IMG/VR virus record: IMGVR_UViG_3300017767_000068
Coordinates: 1 to 31,092 of that record
Source: a virus
Direction: 5' to 3' (one strand)
DNA: 31,092 nt
The translations under genes were made by a program, and so were the position numbers. Shown here piece by piece: positions 1-7,336 of this stretch. The notes beneath the pieces are model-generated. The model was not told the origin of the DNA, made no database searches, and was given only the letters and a program-made list of their open reading frames with translations. Numbering within the stretch: the first letter of the stretch is position 1; each line of letters opens with the position of its first letter.

Positions 1-381
1 GCAAAACTTTATAAGGATGATGAGACTGGACAATCCCTATTTGAATTGCATAAGAATCAAGCTGGGACTGGGATTCGTAAGCCATATAATATTAAGAAAG
101 GCAAGTATGCGTTGGAAGATATATTGGAAGGTCAGTATCCTGAGTATCCTATATCTAATCTGAAGAAGCGGATCATCACCAATGCTATCCTAGAAGAAAA
201 GTGTGACAACTGTGGCTTCTGTGAACGTAGGGTTACCGACTATACGGTCCCATTATTAATAGAGCATATTGATGGTGATCGTACCAACCATTATGTTGAC
301 AATCTCAGACTCCTATGTTATAATTGTTACTACCTTATGGTGGGTAATGTCACTGGTCGTAATACAGGGTTAGACCTTTGA
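1..381 (+). CDS. HNH endonuclease, 5'-truncated by the window edge
   Basis: The frame is open from base 1 to the TGA at 381, so the gene starts outside the window; the TTG at 46 is probably internal. The C-terminal half carries a zinc-stabilised HNH layout: a CDNC pair, then an HIDGD segment with NH soon after, then NLRLLCYNC. This matches small phage HNH nucleases whose second CxxC pair follows the conserved NLRLLC. A basic stretch (SNLKKRI) precedes the first Cys pair, as is usual in this group. Such proteins are homing-type or nicking endonucleases in T4-like genomes. The family is fairly sure; whether it is a free-standing homing enzyme cannot be told from the fragment. Confidence 0.8.
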   Translation, partial: AKLYKDDETGQSLFELHKNQAGTGIRKPYNIKKGKYALEDILEGQYPEYPISNLKKRIITNAILEEKCDNCGFCERRVTDYTVPLLIEHIDGDRTNHYVDNLRLLCYNCYYLMVGNVTGRNTGLDL

Positions 382-398
382 TTATCAACTAGTTAAAA

Positions 399-464
399 GT
401 TCATAACTTTTCATAACTTTTTTTAGTTATGATTATTTCCGAGCAATCCTATTGTTCATAACTT
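399..464 (+). repeat. GTTCATAACTT elements (three copies)
   Basis: GTTCATAACTT occurs at 399-409 and 454-464, with a 10-base version (TTCATAACTT) at 410-419. The stretch lies between the HNH gene and the promoter at 497-529. The same 11-mer recurs at 991, 8232 and 8348, and inverted at 2556, always within about 65 bp upstream of a promoter or in a gene-free stretch. An operator or activator site is inferred. Confidence 0.6.
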
Positions 465-496
465 TCTAAAAGTTTTTTGAAAATAAATGCCTTTTT

Positions 497-529
497 AGTA
501 GGATAAGTCATATATTTTTCGTATCTTTA
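497..529 (+). promoter_or_regulatory. Promoter, TATCTT subtype
   Basis: AGTAGG at 497-502 is followed, 25 nt from its first base, by TATCTTTA at 522-529 with TTTTTCG just before it. The match to the Bacteroidota -7 consensus (TAnnTTTG) is good, and the AGTAGG box sits where the -33 TTTG belongs. The downstream ATG at 547 leaves a very short leader. Confidence 0.7.
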
Positions 530-546
530 TATTATAAATAATAAAG

Positions 547-1005
547 ATGATTAACATGCCTAAAGAACTAGAAACAAAATACGGAATTAAAATTACTAAG
601 CCATTCTCGAAAGAGATGTATCAACACAATGATGAAGTGGCACATGCTATGAAGAGTAACATGGGACAAGCCTTATCTGAGAATTATGATAAAGCTATGA
701 ACGAAGATGGAGACCATGATGTGAAATTAGAAGCTATTGGTGAGAAACATTTAAGAGATATAGGTATGGCTATCGAAGGCGTGGGCTATGGTGATGGATA
801 TGAACTAGATGATGTATTACAGGGAGCCCTGAATCATCTTGATAATATGGCTAACTGGATGCTTCATGAAGAGTATAGTTACTTATGCTTCAAAGGCATT
901 GTTCCTAGAACACGATTTATGATGGTCGGGTTTGATTGGGAGAAACATGATTATAGTTTCTGCACAGAGGCTGATTTATCTAATTCAGCTGTTCATAACT
1001 TATAA
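547..1005 (+). CDS. Hypothetical phage protein, 152 aa
   Basis: I do not recognise a family. The protein is soluble and acidic, with no signal peptide or membrane segment. A central region around residues 70-110 (IGMAIEGVGYGDGYELDDVLQGALNHL is within it) looks helical, followed by an aromatic C-terminal part. A second ATG at 556 (MPKELE) could be the true start, since no Shine-Dalgarno sequence discriminates. It is the first gene behind the promoter at 497-529 and ends by reading through a GTTCATAACTT element, which encodes its last residues VHNL. Its promoter type and upstream element are shared with the AAA+ and VWA genes, so it may belong to the same regulon. Confidence 0.75.
   Translation: MINMPKELETKYGIKITKPFSKEMYQHNDEVAHAMKSNMGQALSENYDKAMNEDGDHDVKLEAIGEKHLRDIGMAIEGVGYGDGYELDDVLQGALNHLDNMANWMLHEEYSYLCFKGIVPRTRFMMVGFDWEKHDYSFCTEADLSNSAVHNL
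991..1001 (+). repeat. GTTCATAACTT element
   Basis: An exact copy of the 11-mer lies over the final codons of the preceding gene, 22 nt before the promoter box at 1023. Its use as coding sequence and as the conserved element coincide here. Confidence 0.55.
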
Positions 1006-1022
1006 AAAATAACTCAGAAAAG

Positions 1023-1055
1023 AGTAGGAAAATCGCAAAAAAGTTTGTATATTTA
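1023..1055 (+). promoter_or_regulatory. Promoter of the AAA+ ATPase gene
   Basis: AGTAGG at 1023-1028 lies 25 nt (first base to first base) before TATATTTA at 1048-1055, with GTTTG directly upstream of the latter. It has the same geometry as the other promoters in the window. A 51-nt leader separates it from the ATG at 1107. Confidence 0.7.
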
Positions 1056-1106
1056 TATATAAATAATTAAGAGTGCTAACCTCGAATAATAATTAAAAAT
1101 TAAAAT

Positions 1107-2276
1107 ATGATCGGATATTACAAGGTAGAAAAATTCTCGACAACAAAGTCGATAGTAAAGGATGTTAATGGTAACGTAGTAACAAAGGTACCAGGAACAT
1201 TGTATAGCCAAATGAAGGCTAAAGTATTAAACAACGGTAATGCGTTATGGTTTGATGGTGGTAAGTGGAAGCAGGTTCCTATGAAGGAATATGAAGCTGA
1301 AGCTAATAAGGTGGCTACGCCTACACCAGATTCAGAAATGCCAGAAGAACATTTAGCTGTTATGAATATGATTCATAGTAGTTATGATCTTAAGCCTAAA
1401 GGCTTGAAAATGAATGAGTTAAAATGGAAGTATCTTATTCGCTCAGGGGTGAGAGGTAAGAATATAATGATGACAGGACCAGCTGGTTGTGGTAAGACCA
1501 TGGCTGCGAAGGCATTAGTCAATGCTTTAGATAGACCTGATTATTATTTCAATCTTGGAGCTACACAAGATCCAAGGGCTACCTTAATAGGTAATGTTAC
1601 ATTTGATAAGGAGACGGGAACGTCTTTCTCTGAAGCTCTGTTTGTAAAGGCTATACAACAAGAGAATGCTGTAATATTGCTAGATGAGTTATCTAGAGCA
1701 CACCCCGATGCCTGGAATATACTAATGACTGTATTAGATAGTGGTCAAAGATACTTAAGATTAGATGAAGCGGAAGATCAAGCTACAATCAAGGTAGCTG
1801 ATGGTGTTACATTCATAGCTACGGCTAATATAGGGAATGAATACACATCTACACGTACAATGGATAAAGCCTTGATGGATAGGTTCACAATCATTGAAAT
1901 GGATCTATTATCTTCAACGGAAGAGAGTGATCTATTACAATACATGTTTCCGCTGGTTAATAAGAAGGCATTAGATAATGTGGCTCAGATCACGGCAATG
2001 ACAAGACAGGAATGTAATAAAGAAGAATCTCGATTGTCATCACCTGTGAGCACAAGAACATCGGTTGAAGTAGCGGGCTTATTATTCGATGGATTTAAGT
2101 TGGAAGAAGCCGCTGAGATAACGATGTATCCACAGTATAGTAATGACGGTGGGATAGATAGTGAAAGAACATTCGTTAAGCAAATCGTACAGAAGTTCTG
2201 TGATGATGGTACAGAAGAGGATCTATTCAATGTGGAAGAAAATGATGATTCAATGGAGTACACAAAAGCCAGCTAA
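1107..2276 (+). CDS. CobS/MoxR-like AAA+ ATPase
   Basis: A 389-residue AAA+ protein. Residues 1-100 form a phage-specific N-terminal region. Walker A is GPAGCGKT at 124-131, and Walker B ends in LLDEL with D193-E194. A sensor-1 segment (FIATANIG) follows near 235, and an arginine-finger-like MDRF sits near 259. The layout matches the AAA_5/CobS-MoxR branch, whose members remodel client proteins with a VWA-domain partner. The likely partner is the HExxH-VWA protein at 8439-10535, about 6 kb downstream, which has the same type of promoter and the same GTTCATAACTT upstream element. The family is sure; the client is unknown. Confidence 0.9.
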   Translation: MIGYYKVEKFSTTKSIVKDVNGNVVTKVPGTLYSQMKAKVLNNGNALWFDGGKWKQVPMKEYEAEANKVATPTPDSEMPEEHLAVMNMIHSSYDLKPKGLKMNELKWKYLIRSGVRGKNIMMTGPAGCGKTMAAKALVNALDRPDYYFNLGATQDPRATLIGNVTFDKETGTSFSEALFVKAIQQENAVILLDELSRAHPDAWNILMTVLDSGQRYLRLDEAEDQATIKVADGVTFIATANIGNEYTSTRTMDKALMDRFTIIEMDLLSSTEESDLLQYMFPLVNKKALDNVAQITAMTRQECNKEESRLSSPVSTRTSVEVAGLLFDGFKLEEAAEITMYPQYSNDGGIDSERTFVKQIVQKFCDDGTEEDLFNVEENDDSMEYTKAS

Positions 2277-2537
2277 ATGAATGGAAACAATAGATATATG
2301 ACAGACACGTATATATACAACACAATAGGTATCCGATATGACGTTAGCACTCGTATCAATGGTCAAGGGGGAGAGTTCTTCTCCCCTACACGACCTACCT
2401 CTGTATATATGGCTATAGTCTATGGTATACTACGGTATATAGGCATAGACATGCGTGTTTTCTATACAAATCATGCTATAGGCAGTGTTTTCTATAGAAA
2501 TGAACACCTAATGAAGAAAGAAATGAACAATCAATAA
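2277..2537 (+). CDS. Hypothetical small protein, 86 aa (uncertain)
   Basis: The ATG directly abuts the TAA of the AAA+ gene, which suggests translational coupling, but there is no ribosome-binding site. No family is recognised. The protein is rich in Tyr, Ile and Arg. It contains two VFYxN units ten codons apart, encoded by near-identical 17-base repeats at 2455-2471 and 2485-2501. Composition differs from its neighbours (many CTATAG-like hexamers), so the stretch may be regulatory DNA that happens to be open. An internal ATG at 2298 is an alternative start. Confidence 0.4.
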   Translation: MNGNNRYMTDTYIYNTIGIRYDVSTRINGQGGEFFSPTRPTSVYMAIVYGILRYIGIDMRVFYTNHAIGSVFYRNEHLMKKEMNNQ

Positions 2538-2555
2538 TTTACGAACAATAGCATA

Positions 2556-2566
2556 AAGTTATGAAC
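2556..2566 (-). repeat. GTTCATAACTT element, inverted
   Basis: AAGTTATGAAC is the reverse complement of the 11-mer found upstream of several promoters; this is the only inverted copy seen. Confidence 0.45.
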
Positions 2567-2580
2567 AGGAATAAAATAGC

Positions 2581-2649
2581 CTATAGGCACTTTTTTGATT
2601 TAATCGGCCACACAGTGCTTTTTATAGCGAGCTCATTTTTTTTGCTATA
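2581..2649 (+). promoter_or_regulatory. Competing hairpins upstream of the zinc-finger gene
   Basis: Two pairings compete for one segment. CTATA (2581-2585) plus GCAC (2587-2590) can pair with GTGC (2615-2618) plus TATAG (2623-2627). Alternatively TATAGC (2623-2628) pairs with GCTATA (2644-2649) around a T-rich loop. Mutually exclusive stems of this kind occur in attenuators. No canonical promoter of the window's main class was found between here and the ATG at 2709, although TATAATGTATATAAA at about 2681 is promoter-like. Confidence 0.35.
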
Positions 2650-2708
2650 GGGGGTTCATACATAGCTCTACGTTAAACGTATAATGTATATAAAAATAAT
2701 TAATAAGA

Positions 2709-2960
2709 ATGAATATGAGAAATTGTAACAAATGTCAAGGACCTATCCAAGAGGGTAGAATAAAAGCTATACCTGATGCTACTACTTGTGTAGCATGCTC
2801 GACTACGAGCCAGTGGTATTTAAGGAATATAGTATCTGGTAAGACAGAGTATATGGAGACCGAGATTATTAAGGATCCTAAGCAAGCAGCAATGCTCAAG
2901 GAGATGGATAAGAAAGTTGGATGGGCTTCTAATCTTGTAAAGGACTCTGGAGCACAATAG
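2709..2960 (+). CDS. DksA/TraR-type C4 zinc-finger protein
   Basis: An 83-residue protein with a C4 zinc finger at the N-terminus: C6-x2-C9 and C27-x2-C30, separated by the GxIxxGRIxAxPDATxC segment typical of the DksA/TraR finger. It lacks the long coiled coil through which full DksA enters the RNA polymerase secondary channel, so it resembles the short phage and plasmid TraR forms, but with the finger first. Residues 31-83 are unassigned. A role in modulating host RNA polymerase is known for family members and only inferred here. One base separates it from the next gene. Confidence 0.8.
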   Translation: MNMRNCNKCQGPIQEGRIKAIPDATTCVACSTTSQWYLRNIVSGKTEYMETEIIKDPKQAAMLKEMDKKVGWASNLVKDSGAQ

Positions 2961-2961
2961 T

Positions 2962-3582
2962 ATGGGAGATGCTTACTTTCATAATATGAGTGGTCGCTGG
3001 GCTATAGGTCCTCACATCTCAATGTATCATATGAATGATGATTTACAGTATCTAGATATTGATCATGATATTTTATTATCAGATGCAAGTACTATTCGTA
3101 GACAGTATTGGTTTGATACTACTAACGCAACGTATATATCTAAGTCTTATGAATATGAAGGTAGGTTGGTTGATAAGCCTCTATCTGAAGATCCTCGTTA
3201 TACAGATGTTTTAGTTAATGGTGATTTAGATCTTAGAGAGTTTTCAGGTCATGCTATACCTATGAAAGATCATCTATATAAATTTAATACAGTAATGCCC
3301 AAATTAATTAAATGTTATAATAGAGTATACAGGTATGTTAATTCAGGTGATCCTCTTACATCTAAAACCTCGTATGATATTGCAGCAAGAAATCTATCTA
3401 ATATAGCTTCTATGTTAGAGCCAGAGAATCACACATATATTAAACAACAATTAGCTAGGGATATGTATTTCATTGATAATGATATGATGCATTATCTTAA
3501 TAATACATATAGGAAATATAGGCTCAAGAATCGAGATGAAAGTAGTATGAAAACATTAGATGGTAAGTATACAAATATATAA
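2962..3582 (+). CDS. Hypothetical phage protein, 206 aa
   Basis: I recognise no family. The protein is soluble, rich in Tyr, Asp, Asn and His, with no signal peptide. The second half (from about residue 95) looks helical, with a run around CYNRVYRYVNSGD and a C-terminal helix ending in basic residues. It follows the zinc-finger gene with a one-base gap and so is probably co-transcribed. Its stop codon is followed at once by the GC-rich structured island. Confidence 0.8.
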   Translation: MGDAYFHNMSGRWAIGPHISMYHMNDDLQYLDIDHDILLSDASTIRRQYWFDTTNATYISKSYEYEGRLVDKPLSEDPRYTDVLVNGDLDLREFSGHAIPMKDHLYKFNTVMPKLIKCYNRVYRYVNSGDPLTSKTSYDIAARNLSNIASMLEPENHTYIKQQLARDMYFIDNDMMHYLNNTYRKYRLKNRDESSMKTLDGKYTNI

Positions 3583-3650
3583 GCCCCAATGGTTGACGTC
3601 GGCTTGCCGGCGCTTACGGTTGTCGAGTGTGGCGCGAACGGCTATCGGGG
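3583..3650 (+). ncRNA. GC-rich structured RNA or repetitive element
   Basis: About two thirds of the bases are G or C, in a genome near 30%. CCCC (3584-3587) pairs with GGGG (3647-3650). After one A-C mismatch, ATGGTTG (3589-3595) pairs with CGGCTAT (3639-3645), including G-U pairs. Inside, CGTCGG (3597-3602) and CCGGCG (3607-3612) form a 6-bp stem closed by a CTTG tetraloop, a known stable loop. The remaining arm (3613-3638) has no clear helix. It begins one base after a stop codon, has no T-run for intrinsic termination, and does not fold as a tRNA. Function unknown. Confidence 0.55.
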
Positions 3651-3698
3651 ATTCCGCACAAAAGAGTAAAGTAATTAATATGAATAAAGGAAAATAAT

Positions 3699-3845
3699 AT
3701 GATACAGATAATAGGAATAGTATTCGTCGTGGCTTGTACCTCAATAGCATTAATCTCAATAATAGGTTATGCATTAGGATCTAGCTTTGATCAGAATAAG
3801 GAGTTAATGGATAATATGAATAAATTTGATAAGAAGAACAAATGA
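3699..3845 (+). CDS. Small membrane protein, 48 aa
   Basis: A short gene encoding one hydrophobic segment at residues 2-27 followed by a charged, Asn- and Lys-rich tail (KNK at the end). AAAGG lies about 10 nt before the ATG. The stop TGA overlaps the next start in ATGATAG (ATGA-type overlap at 3842), which supports translational coupling. It opens a run of four overlapping or abutting mini-genes, two of them membrane proteins. Confidence 0.6.
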   Translation: MIQIIGIVFVVACTSIALISIIGYALGSSFDQNKELMDNMNKFDKKNK

Positions 3846-3973
3846 TAGAATTTTTGAAACATGCAACAGGATTATGTGGTGAGCCTCATCCTAGTTTGTT
3901 AACAATGTTATATGGCACACCAGTATTAGGTTATGTATTATATAGAATAAAAAATTATGGTAAAGAAAAGTAA
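3842..3973 (+). CDS. Small conserved-looking phage protein, 43 aa
   Basis: The frame starts in the ATGA overlap with the previous gene and ends 17 nt inside the next one. It begins MIEFLKHATGLCGEPHPSLL and then has a hydrophobic stretch with GTPVLGYVLY near the C-terminus. The CGEPHPS core looks familiar from small phage and Bacteroidota proteins, but I cannot name a family. Overlap on both sides and the absence of frame decay support a real gene. Its topology could be a single re-entrant or membrane helix at residues 19-36. Confidence 0.6.
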   Translation: MIEFLKHATGLCGEPHPSLLTMLYGTPVLGYVLYRIKNYGKEK

Positions 3974-4340
3974 ATACAATAGACGTAGGGCTATTGATTG
4001 TAAGTTGGTATCAAGGAGCAAAGCTAATCCAGGGTACTGTAAGTATATGGTTACCATCGCTGAGTTAGATGGTACTGTTCATACACAACCAGCATATGGT
4101 AAAGATATGCAAGGAGCATTAGCTAGATTAATGCATACAGAAAGAACCGTAAAGGTTGAAAGGAAATTAGAAACCAATGTAGGATTGATATTCATATTAT
4201 GGCTACTCATAATGGGAACACCAGCTATATTATTTGGTGCAGAGAAGACACCATGGGTTTTGGTATATACATTTGGTTCCATTATAACAATAATGGGAAT
4301 AGCCGGGTGGTGGTATAGTTATATAAAAAAAGGAGAATAA
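3957..4340 (+). CDS. Membrane protein, two C-terminal TM segments
   Basis: A 127-residue protein with a basic N-terminus (KKSKYNRRR), a soluble region to about residue 72, then two predicted membrane helices at about 75-94 and 98-119, ending KKGE. The N-terminal domain probably faces the cytoplasm. No family is recognised. It overlaps the previous gene by 17 bp and is followed by AAAGGAG and the next ATG one base after its stop. Confidence 0.75.
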   Translation: MVKKSKYNRRRAIDCKLVSRSKANPGYCKYMVTIAELDGTVHTQPAYGKDMQGALARLMHTERTVKVERKLETNVGLIFILWLLIMGTPAILFGAEKTPWVLVYTFGSIITIMGIAGWWYSYIKKGE

Positions 4341-4341
4341 T

Positions 4342-4563
4342 ATGTATAGAATTGTAAGAGAAGTAAATCATTTAACTGATAAGGTTCAGTATGTGATAGA
4401 GCGTAGGAAATCATTCCTATGGATGGTCAGTTGGACAAGAGATCTAGGATTGGATGTAGTCATGCGTGGTACTGTTGGTGCACCATCATTATCAGGTGCC
4501 CAATGGAAATTAGATCGTATCAAATCGAGAGATCGAATAATGATGGAAAGAGAAATAGTATAA
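4342..4563 (+). CDS. Hypothetical small protein, 73 aa
   Basis: An AAAGGAG ribosome-binding site lies immediately before the ATG. The protein is basic, soluble and of unknown family, with a W-rich middle (FLWMVSWTRD). Its TAA overlaps the next ATG (TAATG), pointing to coupled translation. Confidence 0.7.
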   Translation: MYRIVREVNHLTDKVQYVIERRKSFLWMVSWTRDLGLDVVMRGTVGAPSLSGAQWKLDRIKSRDRIMMEREIV

Positions 4564-4721
4564 TGAATGATTTAGAAAAAAGAATTTGGGCTAAGGCTCA
4601 AACCATTAAAGGTGGTGAATGGCAAGCTTGGTATGAATCATTAACTGCTGCAGAGAGATCTGCATGGGCTTCTGCCAAATCAAAAATAGGTGATCCAAGA
4701 GATAATAAAAGATCTAAATAA
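4563..4721 (+). CDS. Hypothetical small protein, 52 aa
   Basis: I chose the ATG in the TAATG overlap at 4563 over a start 144 nt upstream, which would be buried in the previous gene. The protein is helical-looking and W-rich (EWQAWYESLTAAERSAW), a pattern that resembles small HMG-like or prophage helical proteins but fits no family I can name. It is the last gene before the promoter at 4721; the -33 box starts on the last base of its stop codon. Confidence 0.65.
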   Translation: MNDLEKRIWAKAQTIKGGEWQAWYESLTAAERSAWASAKSKIGDPRDNKRSK

Positions 4722-4753
4722 TTTGGATATGTCAAATATTTTTTGTATATTAA
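4721..4753 (+). promoter_or_regulatory. Promoter, TATATT subtype
   Basis: ATTTGG at 4721-4726 is followed 25 nt on by TATATTAA at 4746-4753, preceded by TTTTTTG. The first A of the -33 box is the last base of the upstream TAA stop. It is 21 nt before the ATG at 4775. Confidence 0.75.
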
Positions 4754-4774
4754 AGTAATAATAAAATTAATCGT

Positions 4775-5320
4775 ATGAGTGATGATAATCGCAAAGAAAA
4801 GTTATGGGAGCCGTTTGTTGGAGATGCTCTGTTTATACTTTTCAAGACAAGTGAGGATAAGATGGTATGGCATAGAGCATTGCCTGGAACCTTTAGATCT
4901 TGGAAAGGCAGAAGAAAAATTATAAAGCATACGACAGCTCATAGGCAGCCAGTAGTTAGTACAACGGAAGAGGAATATTTCGGGCCTGTATTTTATAGAG
5001 ATACAAATTTTTATTATGATGGTACCGATACATATGGTCTTGCAGAGAGATCGGATAAGCCTCGTCTACCTACAGTACCTAGACCTCATGAAGATGAAGC
5101 TTGGATGAATGGACCTAGTATGTTAGATGGTGAAGTAGTAGATAATTTTTCAGGTCTCAAGGAGACTAATTATCAGGATTGGGATTCAAGTATTAAGATG
5201 GATGATCTAATGGTTAAGAGTACAAAGGAAGAAGTATTAGGTTTATCAAATGATGAGGTTAATGAATTAGATAAAGCTATTGATAATCAAAAAGAATTTT
5301 TGAATGGCAAATATAAATAA
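4775..5320 (+). CDS. Hypothetical phage protein, 181 aa
   Basis: First gene of the unit behind the promoter at 4721-4753. It is soluble, with an N-terminal half rich in aromatic residues (KMVWHRALPGTFRSW) and an acidic C-terminal third that looks helical (SNDEVNELDKAIDNQ). No motif or family is recognised. It overlaps the next gene by 17 bp. Confidence 0.75.
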   Translation: MSDDNRKEKLWEPFVGDALFILFKTSEDKMVWHRALPGTFRSWKGRRKIIKHTTAHRQPVVSTTEEEYFGPVFYRDTNFYYDGTDTYGLAERSDKPRLPTVPRPHEDEAWMNGPSMLDGEVVDNFSGLKETNYQDWDSSIKMDDLMVKSTKEEVLGLSNDEVNELDKAIDNQKEFLNGKYK

Positions 5321-5810
5321 GATACCAGCAAAGCCTACAGGTAGGAATAGATCAAGATTTACATGGTGGCGTAGGTTTAGGCCTCATAAATATCTTCCAA
5401 CTCGTAGGGGATTATTAGCTAGGATAAAGAATGGCGATTTTGAATATCCAGCTTTATTCGAACATGCTAAATGGGAATTGAAATGGATGGAAGATGATCA
5501 GAAGGAATTTGTATCAAAGTATCAAGGTAGAGATTATATGGGCGATTCATTATATCATGATATAGGAAGAAAGTATATTAAGAGATATAATAGACTTATG
5601 GAGGATGCTCATGAAATGGAATTGAGGCACCTTAATACATTAGTAGAAGATTTGTGTAATGAGTTTGATGTGCAAAAGGATTATGTAAGAGATATAATGG
5701 ATACTTGGGATGATACTACAGAGTCATTATATTATCATATAATAAAAGATCAAGGTATGAATGTTGATACATATCTTAAAATTAATAATAAAAAATTAAA
5801 AATTAAATAA
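5304..5810 (+). CDS. Hypothetical basic/helical protein, 168 aa
   Basis: The N-terminus (about residues 1-40) is strongly basic with many Arg and Trp, and the rest is helical and charged (for example MEDAHEMELRHLNTLVEDL). It may bind nucleic acid through its N-terminus, but no family is recognised. It overlaps the gene before it and abuts the gene after it, where its TAA is directly followed by ATG. Confidence 0.75.
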   Translation: MANINKIPAKPTGRNRSRFTWWRRFRPHKYLPTRRGLLARIKNGDFEYPALFEHAKWELKWMEDDQKEFVSKYQGRDYMGDSLYHDIGRKYIKRYNRLMEDAHEMELRHLNTLVEDLCNEFDVQKDYVRDIMDTWDDTTESLYYHIIKDQGMNVDTYLKINNKKLKIK

Positions 5811-6134
5811 ATGGATGAAATAGAAGAGATGGAAAATGATCAGCGTATGTTAAGATCCGCAATGGAGAATACATATAAGATCCTAACTGGTAAAGCTACA
5901 TGGGATAGTTTAATGGATAAAGTATCTATGCAACCAGGTAGTATAGATCAGCATAATGATACAGCGTTATTATTTAACCCTATGTCAGATGATTATAATC
6001 CAAAATTTCCACACTTGCATAATGATGTTAATGGTAATGATTTAATCGATTCAATGATTGATTTTTATGTAGAGACAGAAGAGTATGAGAAGTGTTCAGA
6101 ACTAGTAAAAATTAAAGAGAAAATAAATGGCTAA
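5811..6134 (+). CDS. Member of a three-copy small-protein family (107 aa)
   Basis: The C-terminal 30 residues follow the pattern LIDxMIxFYxxTEEYEKC, then a Leu-rich end with KIKE. Close versions of this module close the proteins at 11067-11303 and 14643-14894. The N-terminal part (LRSAMENTYKILTGK) also resembles the 14643 protein (LHLAVNNTFRFLNGK). The module looks like a short helical hairpin with one conserved Cys. Function unknown; the paralogy is visible directly. It overlaps the next gene by 8 bp. Confidence 0.75.
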   Translation: MDEIEEMENDQRMLRSAMENTYKILTGKATWDSLMDKVSMQPGSIDQHNDTALLFNPMSDDYNPKFPHLHNDVNGNDLIDSMIDFYVETEEYEKCSELVKIKEKING

Positions 6135-6333
6135 AAGAGGAAGACCTAAAAGTAAACCGATTCCAAAATGGAATCCAAGATATTCAAAGATATCAGTGAG
6201 AGTAGCATTACAGAATGCATTAACAGATGGCGGGTCGTATGATCCTACAAGAGAACATAAAAGAATTATAGATCAGGTATTAGCTGAATGTGATCAAAAG
6301 GTTATGGATGATAAAAGTATAATTGATGAATAG
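6127..6333 (+). CDS. Small basic protein with AT-hook-like N-terminus
   Basis: A 68-residue protein starting MAKRGRPKSKP, where GRP flanked by Lys/Arg is the core of an AT-hook minor-groove binding motif. The remainder is a short mixed helix. DNA binding is an inference from the motif alone. It overlaps both neighbours by 8 bp. Confidence 0.65.
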   Translation: MAKRGRPKSKPIPKWNPRYSKISVRVALQNALTDGGSYDPTREHKRIIDQVLAECDQKVMDDKSIIDE

Positions 6334-6436
6334 ATTAATACATCAGTTATATTATGATGGTAAGATAACCCAAGAGGTATGCCAACAACTATTAGATCAA
6401 TTAAGTAAGAGTAAAGAAAGAAGAAGATATTATTAA
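6326..6436 (+). CDS. Hypothetical mini-protein, 36 aa
   Basis: The ATG overlaps the end of the preceding gene and the frame runs to a TAA at 6434-6436, one base before the next gene. The product starts MNRLIHQLYYDGKITQEVC and ends in a basic SKERRRYY tail. It fills what would otherwise be a gap between overlapping genes, which is the main support. No family is recognised. Confidence 0.5.
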   Translation: MNRLIHQLYYDGKITQEVCQQLLDQLSKSKERRRYY

Positions 6437-6437
6437 T

Positions 6438-6704
6438 ATGGAGGAAATGCATAAAAGACAATATAGAGGTGCAGCTTTTTATTTGAAGAGTTCACAAGTA
6501 ACAAATGATGGCCTAATTAGACGATATCAAATACTTCTTGAGGATGCTGATGGCATCGATGTAAACTATATGGTTACTATTTTTGAAGCACATGAAAATA
6601 TAACAATCGTAACGGATATGAATACAGGTGCTGGAATAGAAAATAAGTATTTAATAAATAAGATAATAACATTTCTGAATAAACAATTAAAAATAATAAA
6701 ATGA
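6438..6704 (+). CDS. Hypothetical protein, 88 aa
   Basis: A small soluble protein, probably of mixed alpha/beta fold, with alternating hydrophobics (NYMVTIFEAHENITIVTD) and a C-terminal helix. No family is recognised. GGAGG occurs just inside the start and not upstream. It overlaps the next gene by 4 bp (ATGA), so the two are probably translationally coupled. Confidence 0.7.
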   Translation: MEEMHKRQYRGAAFYLKSSQVTNDGLIRRYQILLEDADGIDVNYMVTIFEAHENITIVTDMNTGAGIENKYLINKIITFLNKQLKIIK

Positions 6705-7225
6705 AAAAAGAATATTTAAGAGTAGCATTTTGGATGATAGCATCCACATGCCTTATAGGTGCAATTATAGGATTAAATAAATCCTTAGATGAAGATCGTA
6801 ATGATAAAGTAAATGAGCCTATTCAAATGAATGATACTATATGCCCAGTGGATACCATAGTACCAGATGATACTATTATGATTATTAATGATATAAATAA
6901 AATTGAGGTATTCGCAACCATGTATCATCCCGTAATAGGCCAATGTGATGATACTCCAGATATTACAGCTGATCAAACTAAGATACCTAATATTGATAGT
7001 TGCAGCCATCTTAATTGGATAGCAGTAAGTCAGGATCTATTATGGTTCAATGATGGTCCTATTCGATATGGAGATACCGTTTATGTAGAAGCTGGACATA
7101 AGACTGGATACTATATTGTTAGAGATGCTATGAATAAAAGATTTAGGAATAAGATAGATTTTCTAGAATCAGTAGGTACTGAAGCGTATAGATATACTGA
7201 TGCAAAGTTATATATTAATTCCTAA
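6701..7225 (+). CDS. Membrane-anchored 3D/double-psi-barrel domain protein
   Basis: A 174-residue protein with an uncleaved-looking N-terminal membrane anchor (about residues 9-26) and a Thr/Asp-rich linker. From about residue 70 a domain begins FATMYHPVIGQCDDTP, continues through WIAVSQDLLW, and has GDTVYVEAGHKTGYYIVRDA and a late ID. The three spaced Asp residues and the layout match the 3D domain (MltA/RlpA-like double-psi barrel) found in peptidoglycan-active or -binding proteins. It would sit in the periplasm on the inner membrane. A lysis or cell-wall role is inferred; catalysis cannot be shown. Confidence 0.7.
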   Translation: MKKEYLRVAFWMIASTCLIGAIIGLNKSLDEDRNDKVNEPIQMNDTICPVDTIVPDDTIMIINDINKIEVFATMYHPVIGQCDDTPDITADQTKIPNIDSCSHLNWIAVSQDLLWFNDGPIRYGDTVYVEAGHKTGYYIVRDAMNKRFRNKIDFLESVGTEAYRYTDAKLYINS

Positions 7226-7267
7226 TTAACGCCTAATGCAAATACCGTTATCATTAATATAATATAT

Positions 7268-7336
7268 ATGAAGGGGCTAATGTCTATCTTTGATTTCATG
7301 AAAATAAATAACATAAATAATGCTCAAAGTATATAA
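7268..7336 (+). CDS. Possible 22-aa peptide (weak)
   Basis: ATG AAG GGG to TAA, encoding a short hydrophobic start (MKGLMSIFDFMKINN) in the 157-nt gap between 7225 and 7383. There is no clear ribosome-binding site. It is listed because the gap is otherwise empty; it could be chance. Confidence 0.2.
   Translation: MKGLMSIFDFMKINNINNAQSI

Noticed and set aside
3583-3660. tRNA or tRNA remnant in the GC-rich island
   Set aside because: CCCC/GGGG could be part of an acceptor stem, but no T-arm, anticodon arm or CCA-like end can be placed.
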